The notes under the pieces are model-generated. The model searched no databases. It was not told the DNA's origin and saw nothing but the letters and a program-made list of their open reading frames with translations. The translations under genes were made by a program, and so were the position numbers. A stretch of 64,000 nt of DNA from assembly GCF_035751725.1 (NCBI RefSeq), contig NZ_CP142104.1, positions 1,054,001 through 1,118,000 on the forward strand, given 5' to 3'. This document shows, piece by piece, positions 33,771-42,554 of the stretch (position 1 is the stretch's first letter; each line of letters starts with the position of its first letter). This stretch comes from Pseudomonas frederiksbergensis (GTDB lineage Bacteria > Pseudomonadota > Gammaproteobacteria > Pseudomonadales > Pseudomonadaceae).

Positions 33771-35152
33771 GCCAAGACTTCAACACGCTGTTCGAACAAG
33801 ACCGTGCGCATTTCATGCACCCCTCGACCCACGCCCATGACCACGCCAGTGGCGCGCTCAAGGGCCGGATCATCAAGAGTGCTTCGGGCGTTCGCATTCG
33901 CGACCATGAAGGCCGTGAGTTCATCGACGCTTTTGCCGGCCTCTACTGCGTGAACATCGGCTACGGCCGCACCGAGGTCGCCGACGCCATCTACAAGCAG
34001 GCCAAGGAACTGGCCTACTACCACACCTACGTCGGCCATTCGAGCGAGGCGATCATCGAGCTGTCCAGCCGCATCATGGACTGGGCGCCGGAGGGAATGA
34101 AGAAGGTTTACTACGGCTTGTCCGGCTCCGATGCCAACGAGACCCAAATCAAACTGGTGCGTTACTACAACAACGTGCTGGGCCGGCCGCAGAAGAAGAA
34201 AATCATCTCCCGTGACCGTGGCTACCACGGGTCGGGCATCATGACCGGCAGCCTGACCGGTCTCCCGGCGTTCCACCAGCATTTCGACCTGCCTGCGGAA
34301 GGGGTCAAGCACACCGTGTGTCCGCATTGGTATCGCAAGGCCCCGGCGGGCATGGACGAAGCGGCCTTCGTGCGTTATTGCGCCGACGAACTGGAAAAAA
34401 TGATCCTCGCCGAAGGCCCGGACACCGTGGCGGCGTTCATCGGCGAACCGCTGATGGGCACCGGTGGCATCATCGTTCCTCCCGCCGGTTACTGGGATGC
34501 GATCCAGGCCGTGTTGAAGAAATACGACGTGTTGTTGATTGCCGACGAGGTGGTCTGCGCATTCGGCCGCCTCGGTTCGAAAATGGGCAGCCAGCGCTAT
34601 GGCATGAAGCCGGACCTGATCACTACTGCCAAAGGCCTGACCAGTGCCTATGCACCTTTGTCGGCGGTGATCATCGGGGAAAAGGTCTGGAGCGTGATTG
34701 AAAAAGCCTCCCAGGCCGAAGGGGCCATGGGCCATGGCTGGACCTATTCCGGCCACCCGATCTGTGCGGCGGCGGCGCTGGCGAACCTCGACATCCTCGA
34801 ACGGGAACACCTCACGGCCAACGCCGAGGAGGTGGGCGGCTATCTCAATCGCCGCCTGCGTGAAACCCTCGAAGGTCATCCGCTGGTGGGCGAGGTGCGC
34901 GGAGACGGCATGCTGGCGGCGGTGGAATTCATGGCCGACCGCGAACAGCGCACGGCGTTCGACCCGGCGCTCAAGGTCGGCCCCAAGGTCTCGGCCGCCT
35001 GCCTTGAGCGCGGCATGATCGCCCGCGCCATGCCCCACGGCGACATCCTGGGCTTCGCCCCGCCCTTGATCCTGACCCGCGAGGATGCGGACCTGATTGT
35101 CGACATCACCAAGGGGGCGATCGACCAGGTGGCGGGTGAGGTGTTGGGTTGA
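33767..35152 (+). CDS. doeD: Diaminobutyrate aminotransferase of ectoine catabolism (DoeD)
   Basis: A 461-residue class III PLP aminotransferase. The phosphate-binding GLSGSDANETQ, YHGSGIMTGSLTG, the PLP Asp in IADEVVCAFGR and the lysine in TTAKGLTSAYAPLSA are all present. It transaminates L-2,4-diaminobutyrate to aspartate semialdehyde, the substrate of DoeC. Its ATG overlaps the doeC stop. It is the last gene of the ectoine locus, closed by a strong terminator. Confidence 0.9.
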   Translation: MSQDFNTLFEQDRAHFMHPSTHAHDHASGALKGRIIKSASGVRIRDHEGREFIDAFAGLYCVNIGYGRTEVADAIYKQAKELAYYHTYVGHSSEAIIELSSRIMDWAPEGMKKVYYGLSGSDANETQIKLVRYYNNVLGRPQKKKIISRDRGYHGSGIMTGSLTGLPAFHQHFDLPAEGVKHTVCPHWYRKAPAGMDEAAFVRYCADELEKMILAEGPDTVAAFIGEPLMGTGGIIVPPAGYWDAIQAVLKKYDVLLIADEVVCAFGRLGSKMGSQRYGMKPDLITTAKGLTSAYAPLSAVIIGEKVWSVIEKASQAEGAMGHGWTYSGHPICAAAALANLDILEREHLTANAEEVGGYLNRRLRETLEGHPLVGEVRGDGMLAAVEFMADREQRTAFDPALKVGPKVSAACLERGMIARAMPHGDILGFAPPLILTREDADLIVDITKGAIDQVAGEVLG

Positions 35153-35222
35153 ACTGAGTCAATAATTTTTCAGGACACCAATATCCTGTGGCGAGCATTG
35201 AAGCGAGTGGAGTTTAGCCAAT

Positions 35223-35260
35223 AAAAAGCCCGCCCGATCATGCGATCGGGCGGGCTTTTT
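35223..35260. terminator. Bidirectional terminator between doeD and yhcB
   Basis: A perfect 17-bp stem, AAAAAGCCCGCCCGATC with its complement, around an ATGC loop, with A-tract and T-tract at its ends. It serves the convergent doeD and yhcB/zapG genes. Confidence 0.94.
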
Positions 35261-35275
35261 GGTGTCGCTGCGAAA

Positions 35276-35713
35276 CTACTTCTTCAAACCGTAATGCTCA
35301 TCGAGCATGCCGGGCGAGTTCGGGGCCTTGGGCGCGTAGTCCCGTGGTGGTTCCTGGATCCCTTTTGGCGGGGTCAGGCGTTCCCGTGGGGTCTGCGTCG
35401 CATCGGCTTGCAGGGCGGCGAGCAGGCGCTGGCGGGTCTGCTCGTCCAGGGCCAGGCGGTTGGCGCCCTCGGACAGATGATCCTGGACTTCCTGGTAGCT
35501 CTGGGTGAGTTTTTTCACCAGGGAGGCGGTGCTGTTGAAGTGAGTGACCACTTCATTCTGATAACTGTCGAAACGTTCCTGGATGTCGTCCAGCTGACGT
35601 TGGGTGCTGTTGGGCACCGCGTTGGGCAGCAGGCGGGCAATCAGGAAACCAATGGCGACACCGGCAACCAGGGCAAGAGTCGGCAACAGCCAAACTAAGA
35701 GCGAGTGTTCCAC
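35276..35713 (-). CDS. zapG: YhcB/ZapG-like envelope protein (DUF1043)
   Basis: A 145-residue protein with one N-terminal transmembrane helix (about residues 5-27), a coiled-coil region with QRQLDDIQERFDSYQNEV (about 38-80) and a proline-rich tail. This is the layout of YhcB (ZapG), a cell-division and envelope-biogenesis factor in E. coli. The start is a GTG preceded by AGGAAGGA. Divergent from the alpha/beta hydrolase gene. Confidence 0.85.
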   Translation of the reverse strand: MEHSLLVWLLPTLALVAGVAIGFLIARLLPNAVPNSTQRQLDDIQERFDSYQNEVVTHFNSTASLVKKLTQSYQEVQDHLSEGANRLALDEQTRQRLLAALQADATQTPRERLTPPKGIQEPPRDYAPKAPNSPGMLDEHYGLKK

Positions 35714-35860
35714 GAGTCCTTCCTCTATAAACGGCTTTGCTTTACGTTAACGGCTCGGACCTGCGCTGTATACCGCGAAGAACATCGCAATGATGCCAGG
35801 CACAGACTTTTAGCTAGACGAGTCGACCCAATTCGAGGTCACGGAGTTCTTTCCTTGCTT

Positions 35861-36490
35861 ATGCGCGAAACCCCTGTAGTCATCGATGGCCCGGTGGGCC
35901 AACTGGAAGCGTTGTACCTGGACAGCGAGGCCCCCCGTGGCCTGGCGCTGATTTGCCACCCGAACCCGGTGCAGGGCGGGACCATGCTCAACAAAGTGGT
36001 CTCGACCCTGCAACGCACCGCCCGCGACGCCGGCCTGGTTACGTTGCGTTTCAATTATCGCGGCGTCGGCGCCAGTGCCGGCACGCATGACATGGGCACC
36101 GGCGAAGTGGACGATGCCCAGGCCGCGGCCGCCTGGCTGCTGGAAAAGCACCCCGGCCTGCCCCTGACCCTGTTCGGGTTCTCTTTCGGCGGCTTCGTTG
36201 CCGCGACCCTCGGCGGGCGCCTGCAAGCCCAGGGACAACCGGTCAAGCACCTGTTCATGGTGGCCCCCGCGGTGATGCGCCTGGACGAACAATCACCCTT
36301 GCCGACGGGCGGTGAGTTGACCGTGATCCAGCCGGAAACCGACGAAGTGGTCGATCCGCAGTTGGTCTACGCATGGTCCGACGCGCTCCAACGCCCCCAT
36401 GAGCTGCTGAAAGTGGCAGAATGCGGACACTTTTTTCATGGCAAGCTGACCGATCTCAAGGATCTGCTCCTGCCGCGCCTCTCGAATTGA
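35861..36490 (+). CDS. Alpha/beta hydrolase
   Basis: A 209-residue small serine hydrolase of the alpha/beta fold. It has ICHPNPVQGGTMLNKVV, FNYRGVGASAGTHD, the nucleophile elbow GFSFGGF (Ser near residue 102), a late Asp (Q-P-E-T-D-E-V-V-D) and the catalytic His in GHFFHGK. Substrate unknown. It is adjacent to trpS, as in other pseudomonads I recall. The start is uncertain: the ATG at 35861 has a distant GGAG, and a TTG two codons earlier is possible. Confidence 0.82.
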   Translation: MRETPVVIDGPVGQLEALYLDSEAPRGLALICHPNPVQGGTMLNKVVSTLQRTARDAGLVTLRFNYRGVGASAGTHDMGTGEVDDAQAAAAWLLEKHPGLPLTLFGFSFGGFVAATLGGRLQAQGQPVKHLFMVAPAVMRLDEQSPLPTGGELTVIQPETDEVVDPQLVYAWSDALQRPHELLKVAECGHFFHGKLTDLKDLLLPRLSN

Positions 36491-36514
36491 CAGCAGTCTG
36501 ACAAGCGATAACCC

Positions 36515-37870
36515 ATGACGACGCGTACCCGTATCCTGACCGGCATCACCACCACCGGCACCCCGCACCTGGGCAATTATGCCGGCGCCATCCGTCCGGC
36601 GATCCTCGCCAGCCGCGACAGCAACGCCGATTCGTTCTACTTCCTGGCCGACTACCACGCCCTGATCAAGTGCGATGACCCGCTGCGCATCCAGCGCTCG
36701 CGCCTGGAAATCGCCGCCACTTGGCTGGCCGGCGGCCTGGATGTGGACCGCGTGACGTTCTATCGCCAGTCCGACATTCCCGAGATCCCGGAACTGACCT
36801 GGCTGCTGACTTGCGTCGCCGCCAAGGGCCTGCTCAACCGCGCCCACGCCTACAAGGCTTCGGTGGACAAGAACGTCGAGGCCGGCGAAGACCCGGACGC
36901 TGGCGTCACCATGGGCCTCTACAGCTATCCGATCCTCATGGCCGCCGACATCCTGATGTTCAACGCCCACAAGGTGCCGGTCGGTCGCGACCAGATCCAG
37001 CACGTGGAAATGGCCCGCGACATTGGCCAGCGTTTCAACCACCTGTTTGGCCAGGGCAAGGAATACTTCACCATGCCCGAAGCCCTGATCGAAGAGAGCG
37101 TCGCCACGCTGCCGGGCCTCGATGGTCGCAAGATGTCCAAGAGCTACGACAACACCATCCCGTTGTTCAGCAGCGCCAAGGACATGAAGGACGCGATCTC
37201 GCGGATCGTCACTGACTCCCGCGCGCCGGGCGAAGCCAAGGATCCGGACAACTCGCACCTGTTCACTCTGTTCCAGGCCTTCGCTACTGCCGAACAGTCC
37301 GCCGAGTTCCGTAGCGAATTGCTGCAGGGCCTGGGTTGGGGCGAGGCGAAGAGTCGTCTGTTCCAATTGCTCGATGACCAGTTGGGTGAAGCGCGCGAGC
37401 GTTACCACCAGTTCATCGAGCGTCCGTCGGACCTTGAAGACATCCTGCAACTGGGCGCGAAGAAAGCCCGGGCCGTGGCCACGCCGTTCCTCAATGAACT
37501 GCGCGAGGCGGTTGGCCTGCGGTCCTTTGTCAGCCAGGTCCAGGTGACCACCCAGACCAAGAAGAAAGCGGCCAAGGCCGCCCGTTTTGTCAGTTTCCGC
37601 GACGAGGACGGCAGTTTCCGCTTCCGGCTGCTTTCCGCCGATGGCGAGCAACTGTTGCTCTCGAACAATTTTGCGGACGGCAAGACCGCCGGGCAGGTGA
37701 GCAAGCAATTGCAGTCCGGCCAACCCTTGGATGTACGCAGCGAAGACCTCGGTTTCGGTGTATGGCTCGACGGCGCATGCGTGGCCCAGAGCCCTGCGTT
37801 CGCTGACAATGCCGCCCGCGATGCCGCCATCGACGCGTTGCGCGTGGCACTGACGCCTGCCCAGGACTGA
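36515..37870 (+). CDS. trpS: Tryptophanyl-tRNA synthetase
   Basis: A 451-residue class I aminoacyl-tRNA synthetase. The HIGH-type motif is T-P-H-L-G-N-Y near residue 17 and KMSKS is exact in GRKMSKSYDNT near residue 207. A C-terminal extension of about 110 residues beyond the E. coli length is present (around residue 340 onward), as in the longer Pseudomonas form. It charges tRNA-Trp. Confidence 0.96.
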   Translation: MTTRTRILTGITTTGTPHLGNYAGAIRPAILASRDSNADSFYFLADYHALIKCDDPLRIQRSRLEIAATWLAGGLDVDRVTFYRQSDIPEIPELTWLLTCVAAKGLLNRAHAYKASVDKNVEAGEDPDAGVTMGLYSYPILMAADILMFNAHKVPVGRDQIQHVEMARDIGQRFNHLFGQGKEYFTMPEALIEESVATLPGLDGRKMSKSYDNTIPLFSSAKDMKDAISRIVTDSRAPGEAKDPDNSHLFTLFQAFATAEQSAEFRSELLQGLGWGEAKSRLFQLLDDQLGEARERYHQFIERPSDLEDILQLGAKKARAVATPFLNELREAVGLRSFVSQVQVTTQTKKKAAKAARFVSFRDEDGSFRFRLLSADGEQLLLSNNFADGKTAGQVSKQLQSGQPLDVRSEDLGFGVWLDGACVAQSPAFADNAARDAAIDALRVALTPAQD

Positions 37871-37889
37871 CCGAAGGCGTAACCCGACC

Positions 37890-37911
37890 ATCGGCCCGGA
37901 TAAGGGCCGAT
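37890..37911. terminator. Hairpin after trpS
   Basis: A perfect 8-bp stem ATCGGCCC/GGGCCGAT around GGATAA, 20 bases after the trpS stop. No T-run follows directly, so it is at most a weak terminator. Confidence 0.4.
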
Positions 37912-37971
37912 TGCCATTCCTCTGGGCCATCGCTACAGTGACGGCCCGTTTTTGTTGCCTTGCTAACGAAT

Positions 37972-39066
37972 ATGACGCCCCTAGAACGATATCAAGCTGA
38001 TCTGAAACGCCCGGAATTCTTTCACGACGCAGCCCAGGAAACGGCAGTGCGGCATTTGCAGCGCCTGTACGACGACCTGATCGCCGCGTCGAACAACAAG
38101 CCGGGCTTGTTGGGCAAACTGTTCGGCAAAAAAGACCAGGCGCCGGTCAAGGGCCTGTATTTCTGGGGCGGCGTTGGTCGGGGCAAGACTTACCTGGTGG
38201 ACACCTTCTTCGAAGCGCTGCCGTTCAAGGAAAAGACGCGGACGCACTTCCACCGCTTCATGAAGCGCGTGCACGAAGAAATGAAAACCCTGGGCGGCGA
38301 AAAGAACCCGCTGACCATCATCGCCAAGCGTTTCGCCGCCGAAACCCGGGTGATCTGCTTCGATGAATTCTTCGTTTCCGACATCACCGACGCCATGATC
38401 CTCGGCACGCTGATGGAAGAACTGTTCAAGAACGGCGTGACCCTGGTCGCCACCTCCAATATCGTGCCCGACGGCCTCTACAAGGACGGTCTGCAACGGG
38501 CGCGTTTCCTGCCGGCCATCAAGCTGATCAAGGAGCACACCGAAGTCGTCAACGTCGACAGCGGCGTGGACTATCGCCTGCGTCACCTCGAGCAAGCGGA
38601 ACTGTTCCACTTTCCTCTGGATGCCGCCGCCGAAGAAAGCCTGCGCAAGAGCTTCCGTGCCCTCACGCCGGAATGCACCCAGGCCGTCGAAAACGATGTG
38701 CTGGTCATCGAGAACCGCGAGATCCGCGCCGTGCGTACTTGCGATGACGTGGCCTGGTTCGACTTCCGCGAATTGTGCGACGGCCCGCGCAGCCAGAACG
38801 ACTACATCGAACTGGGCAAGATCTTTCACGCCGTGCTGCTGAGCAATGTCGAGCAGATGAGCGTCACCACCGATGACATCGCCCGTCGCTTCATCAACAT
38901 GGTCGACGAGTTCTACGACCGTAACGTGAAGCTGATCATCTCGGCCGAAGTCGAACTCAAGGACCTGTACACCGGCGGTCGCCTGACCTTCGAGTTCCAG
39001 CGCACCTTGAGTCGCTTGCTGGAGATGCAGTCGCACGAATTCCTTGCGCGGGCGCATAAGCCGTAG
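37972..39066 (+). CDS. zapE: Cell division ATPase ZapE (AFG1-like)
   Basis: A 364-residue AFG1/ZapE P-loop ATPase. Walker A is GGVGRGKTYLVD near residues 66-77 and Walker B VICFDEFFVSDITDA. A sensor region T-L-V-A-T-S-N follows. ZapE associates with the Z-ring and is needed under low-oxygen or heat stress in E. coli. The ATG at 37972 is preferred; one four codons earlier is possible. It lies after trpS in the conserved genus order. Confidence 0.93.
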   Translation: MTPLERYQADLKRPEFFHDAAQETAVRHLQRLYDDLIAASNNKPGLLGKLFGKKDQAPVKGLYFWGGVGRGKTYLVDTFFEALPFKEKTRTHFHRFMKRVHEEMKTLGGEKNPLTIIAKRFAAETRVICFDEFFVSDITDAMILGTLMEELFKNGVTLVATSNIVPDGLYKDGLQRARFLPAIKLIKEHTEVVNVDSGVDYRLRHLEQAELFHFPLDAAAEESLRKSFRALTPECTQAVENDVLVIENREIRAVRTCDDVAWFDFRELCDGPRSQNDYIELGKIFHAVLLSNVEQMSVTTDDIARRFINMVDEFYDRNVKLIISAEVELKDLYTGGRLTFEFQRTLSRLLEMQSHEFLARAHKP

Positions 39067-39181
39067 GGTTCTGCGGACAAACGCCCTTGCATGCCAGCAA
39101 AGCTGTCCGGCAAGGGCGGTGACAAAACCGTGGCGAAGCGATTGCCAGGGCAGCAGCCGTCTCGCCGCAATAATCTGAACG

Positions 39182-40174
39182 TTACTGAAACTGGACGTTT
39201 TCTTTCAGGTAGCGGCTCACATCATCCTGGCGCTCACATCCAAGCAGCAGCCACAAGAGAATCCTGGCTTTGCGTGGACAGACAAATCCAGCCATCAACG
39301 CGCCCCTGCGAACCAGATCCATCTCGCCACCCTTGAACCCGTAGGTCGAACGTGCCGTGGATCCTGAGCCGCAGCGAGTTGCGATAATGACCGGGATTTT
39401 TTTGGCAATGGCATCAATCGACGCAGTCCAGGTTTCGGAAAGATGTCCGGCACCAAAACTGGCGATGACTAACCCGTCGTAGCCCAGCGTGAGGATGTTA
39501 TCCAACAACAGGGTGTCGGCAGACAGTGATGCCTGAAGCAAGGCGACTTTCTGTGCGGTTTGATGCGGCACAGGCAAGACGTGGCGTTGCGATCTGGAAC
39601 GCAGGTAATAAACGCTCCCTTCGCGCAACAGACCGGTCGGCCCCACGATGGGCGAAGAAAAAGCCTGTAACGCCATCGAGTCAGTTTTACGAACAGCTTG
39701 CGCCGAGTGGATCTGCCCGTTCATCACCACTTGAACACCTCGCCGGCGGCTGTCCTGCGCCAAGCCGACCCGGCAAGCATCCAGCAGGTTGCCCGGCCCA
39801 TCGGCCCCCGCCTGGGTTGCCGAACGCATCGCGCCGGTGAGGACCAGTGGTTCATCGTGTTCCCATAGAAGATCGAAGAAGGTCGCCGATTCTTCCAGTG
39901 TGTCAGTGCCTTGAGTGATGACTACACCTACCGCGCCTTGCTCGACCTGATAATTCGCCCAGCACAGGACGCTCAGCAGAAACGCAAAATCCAACGAGGC
40001 GCTGGGTAACATTCCGAGTGTTTCGACGGTGACGTGTGCCTGCGTCCTCAGCTCCGGTATCGACGCTAGCAGGGTTGCGCCACTGACAGTCGGCACCACG
40101 CCCTCTCCGACGGCCCGGGCCTGCATGCTTACGGTGCCGCCGAGTGACGCGATGGCCAGTTTGGGCAAGTTCAT
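39182..40174 (-). CDS. Asparaginase-family protein
   Basis: A 330-residue asparaginase/glutaminase-fold protein. The first catalytic threonine is in L-G-G-T-V-S (T14), and the second threonine and aspartate are in TQGTDTLEESA (T90, D91). A further conserved lysine sits in V-R-K-T-D-S. No signal peptide is seen, so it is predicted cytoplasmic. The ATG at 40174 with AGAGAGG upstream is chosen; the longer frame is leader. It is the last gene of the accessory minus-strand set: nitrilase, membrane protein, asparaginase. It may act on an amide made by that pathway rather than on asparagine. Confidence 0.82.
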   Translation of the reverse strand: MNLPKLAIASLGGTVSMQARAVGEGVVPTVSGATLLASIPELRTQAHVTVETLGMLPSASLDFAFLLSVLCWANYQVEQGAVGVVITQGTDTLEESATFFDLLWEHDEPLVLTGAMRSATQAGADGPGNLLDACRVGLAQDSRRRGVQVVMNGQIHSAQAVRKTDSMALQAFSSPIVGPTGLLREGSVYYLRSRSQRHVLPVPHQTAQKVALLQASLSADTLLLDNILTLGYDGLVIASFGAGHLSETWTASIDAIAKKIPVIIATRCGSGSTARSTYGFKGGEMDLVRRGALMAGFVCPRKARILLWLLLGCERQDDVSRYLKENVQFQ

Positions 40175-40253
40175 GCAATACCTCTCTTTTTTTGTGGGAA
40201 CTGGCTGTACGCGCCGCGCTTGAAGGTCGCAATACAGCCAGTGGATCATGGGC

Positions 40254-41465
40254 TCAGCGCGTCATCAGTAGTCCGATAAACGGAATGATCAGAAGGGTGC
40301 TTATGGCCATGGACAGGACATTGGCGATGAAAGGGTGCATGTCCGCGGGCACCCGCCTTGCAATTGCGCACGCCAGCGGTGGCGCGATCAAGGCACCCAG
40401 CAAGGCGCTTGAAATGATTACCAGCCAACTGTCGCCATAGGTCAGCAGCGCCGCCGGAACCACTGATACCAGTGGAATGTAGGTGGGATACCAGCCACGC
40501 AATATCCATTGTCGGCGCCAGATCACTACACCCAATGCCGAGGTCAATGCTTGCGCACCGATCAATTGGGGCAGCAAGCCCGAGCCATAGGCCGGGCTCA
40601 TCGGGTTCAAGCTGTAGGCCAGCAATGCGCCCACTATCAGGCCGATGCTGGCCCATTCGTTGCCAAAGAACGGTGCCTCGGAAAAGTCCGCCAGTATCCG
40701 GCGGAGCGTCCAGACGATACCGTAGTCGGGCGTCTTGGCGGGCAGTGGTGCGGGTGTTGGCTCGGATGGCTCTGCCGAGGCCTGCGACTTCACCAGGCTC
40801 GGCTGGTAGCGACAGATCAGAAAAGCGATGACGCTGGCGACAGCCATGCCCGAGACGTTGCCAATCACTGAGGGTAATCCGAGCGGATTACAGACGTAGT
40901 TGACGATCAGCAAGCACGCGGGGGTGACCAGCAAAGCGCCCATGATCGCCCCGTTGACTGCGACCTTCCAACCGCCGCCAAACATCAGCACCATCGCTGC
41001 AGGCAATGAAACGAACGCTGCGAACGTGGGCTGCCAGGCTGTAGCGGTGACTGTCCAGCCCCACAACAGGTTGCTGAGCAAGAGCCCCAGAAGCGAACTG
41101 GTGACTAGCCAGGGCCACAGACCGGTGCCGTAGCAGATGGAAAAGCCTTGCCAGGCTTTTCCTGTCCGATTGGCCCGGTAAGCGAGATAGGCCCCGGCCA
41201 GCAATCCAATAGAGGCAAATTCATGCTTGTAGAACGCAACCTCGCTGATGTCGCCCAACACCCAGCGCAACCAGGCAACGGGCTGCGGCAGGTTCGATAC
41301 CATGTGGCTGTAGTCTGGCCAGTGGGCAGGCCAGGAAGAGCGATACGTGAATGAAAGCCAGATGACCAGTGCTATCGCGCCGAGCATCAGCAAGACGATG
41401 GCGATGTCCAGCGGTGATCGGTTGGCCGGCTGGCGTTGTTCGAGCTTTTCGCTTGTAGTTTCCAT
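40254..41465 (-). CDS. Internally duplicated polytopic membrane protein, function unknown
   Basis: A 403-residue inner-membrane protein with about ten to eleven hydrophobic segments arranged as two tandem homologous halves: repeat 1 about residues 65-220 and repeat 2 about 252-400. Corresponding pieces are H-E-F-A-S-I-G-L-L-A-G-A-Y-L-A-Y and N-E-W-A-S-I-G-L-I-V-G-A-L-L-A-Y, and later I-G-N-V-S-G-M-A and I-A-N-V-L-S-M-A. A Pro/Ser-rich linker (about 225-248) separates them. I do not recognise a transporter family. Linkage to a nitrilase and an asparaginase (gaps of 15 and 79 bases) suggests substrate uptake or product export. Confidence 0.75.
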   Translation of the reverse strand: METTSEKLEQRQPANRSPLDIAIVLLMLGAIALVIWLSFTYRSSWPAHWPDYSHMVSNLPQPVAWLRWVLGDISEVAFYKHEFASIGLLAGAYLAYRANRTGKAWQGFSICYGTGLWPWLVTSSLLGLLLSNLLWGWTVTATAWQPTFAAFVSLPAAMVLMFGGGWKVAVNGAIMGALLVTPACLLIVNYVCNPLGLPSVIGNVSGMAVASVIAFLICRYQPSLVKSQASAEPSEPTPAPLPAKTPDYGIVWTLRRILADFSEAPFFGNEWASIGLIVGALLAYSLNPMSPAYGSGLLPQLIGAQALTSALGVVIWRRQWILRGWYPTYIPLVSVVPAALLTYGDSWLVIISSALLGALIAPPLACAIARRVPADMHPFIANVLSMAISTLLIIPFIGLLMTR

Positions 41466-41480
41466 CGGATAGCTCCCTTA

Positions 41481-42368
41481 TCAACGCGGCAGAGAAGGGT
41501 GCTGGGTGTAGCCAAGCATTTGATCGTAAAGATCGGCTCTACGATCGCGGTGCAGGTCATTCAGATTGTTCCAGATGGCGGCGCTGCGGGAACTGGTCAG
41601 GTCGATGTCGGCAAGCAGGATTTCCTGTTGGTCGGCGGAGGCGACCGCACCGATTGGCCAGCCGTTGGTGCCCGCGATCAGTGAACAGCCCAGGTAGCGG
41701 GCACCTCGCTCTTCACCTATGCGGCTTGCCGCTGCGATAAACACATTGTTGACGTGCGCGGCTGTCATCGTCAGGTACGACGCCATACATTTGCCGGCGT
41801 CATCAAACAGAGGCGGTGGTGTCCAGACCCAGTTGTTCAGGCTGCAAATGATATCTGCGCCTTGCTGGCTGAGAATGCGCGGTACTTCCGGGAACCAGAT
41901 GTCCCAGCAGATCAATAACCCGATGCGGCCGATGGGGGTTTCGAACACCGGAAAGCCCAGATCACCTGGCGTGAACCAGAGCTTTTCCAGATTCCACAGA
42001 TGCGCTTTTCGATACTTGCCGATAAAACCATCAGGCCCCACCAGAACGCCAGTGTTGAACAGCCGCATGCCGTCGCGCTCCGTCAAGCCGGCTACCAGGT
42101 AGATTTGGTGCTGGCGGGCGAAGTCCATCCAGGCCTGCACGCTTTGCCCGTCGGGGACCGACTCGGCGTGCTCAAACGCATCCTGTCGGTTGTTGAAGAA
42201 ATAGCCGGTATTCGACAGCTCGGGCAGGACGACGAGGTTGGCGCCGTCGTCGACCGCTTTATGGGCTAACGCAAGGCTGCGATGCAGATTGGTTTCTCGA
42301 TTGCTGATACCAACTTGTGGGTCGAATTGTACGACGGCGACACGAACAGGACTGGTTGGCTCGCTCAT
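41481..42368 (-). CDS. Nitrilase-superfamily carbon-nitrogen hydrolase
   Basis: A 295-residue nitrilase-fold enzyme with the full catalytic triad: Glu50 in L-P-E-L-S-N-T-G-Y, Lys121 in YRKAHLW and Cys154 in LLICWDIWFPEV. Members include omega-amidases, N-carbamoyl hydrolases and DavA (5-aminovaleramidase). Its neighbour is a DavB/IaaM-type amide-forming monooxygenase, so an amidase role is the simplest inference. The ATG is preceded by AGAGG. It heads a tight set with the membrane protein and the asparaginase-like gene. Confidence 0.88.
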   Translation of the reverse strand: MSEPTSPVRVAVVQFDPQVGISNRETNLHRSLALAHKAVDDGANLVVLPELSNTGYFFNNRQDAFEHAESVPDGQSVQAWMDFARQHQIYLVAGLTERDGMRLFNTGVLVGPDGFIGKYRKAHLWNLEKLWFTPGDLGFPVFETPIGRIGLLICWDIWFPEVPRILSQQGADIICSLNNWVWTPPPLFDDAGKCMASYLTMTAAHVNNVFIAAASRIGEERGARYLGCSLIAGTNGWPIGAVASADQQEILLADIDLTSSRSAAIWNNLNDLHRDRRADLYDQMLGYTQHPSLPR

Positions 42369-42514
42369 GGGATAACCTCTTTTTATTGTTATTACGCTGT
42401 GTATTGGCGTGTGTATAAGAGGCTAAACAGGCAGGGATGTAAGTCGGCCGTTTCCGTGTAGGTTGTAGGCAGCTTCCGAAGATGGACAATAGGAACGTTT
42501 TGGCGTGACTCGGC

Positions 42515-42541
42515 CGTGCCATGCACAGCGTGCATGGCACG
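42515..42541. repeat. Perfect 11-bp hairpin between monooxygenase and nitrilase genes
   Basis: CGTGCCATGCA and its exact complement flank a CAGCG loop, just past the monooxygenase stop. Neither strand has a T-tract, so it is not a standard terminator; attenuation or mRNA-end protection is possible. Confidence 0.55.
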
Positions 42542-42554
42542 AGACGGACCAGGG

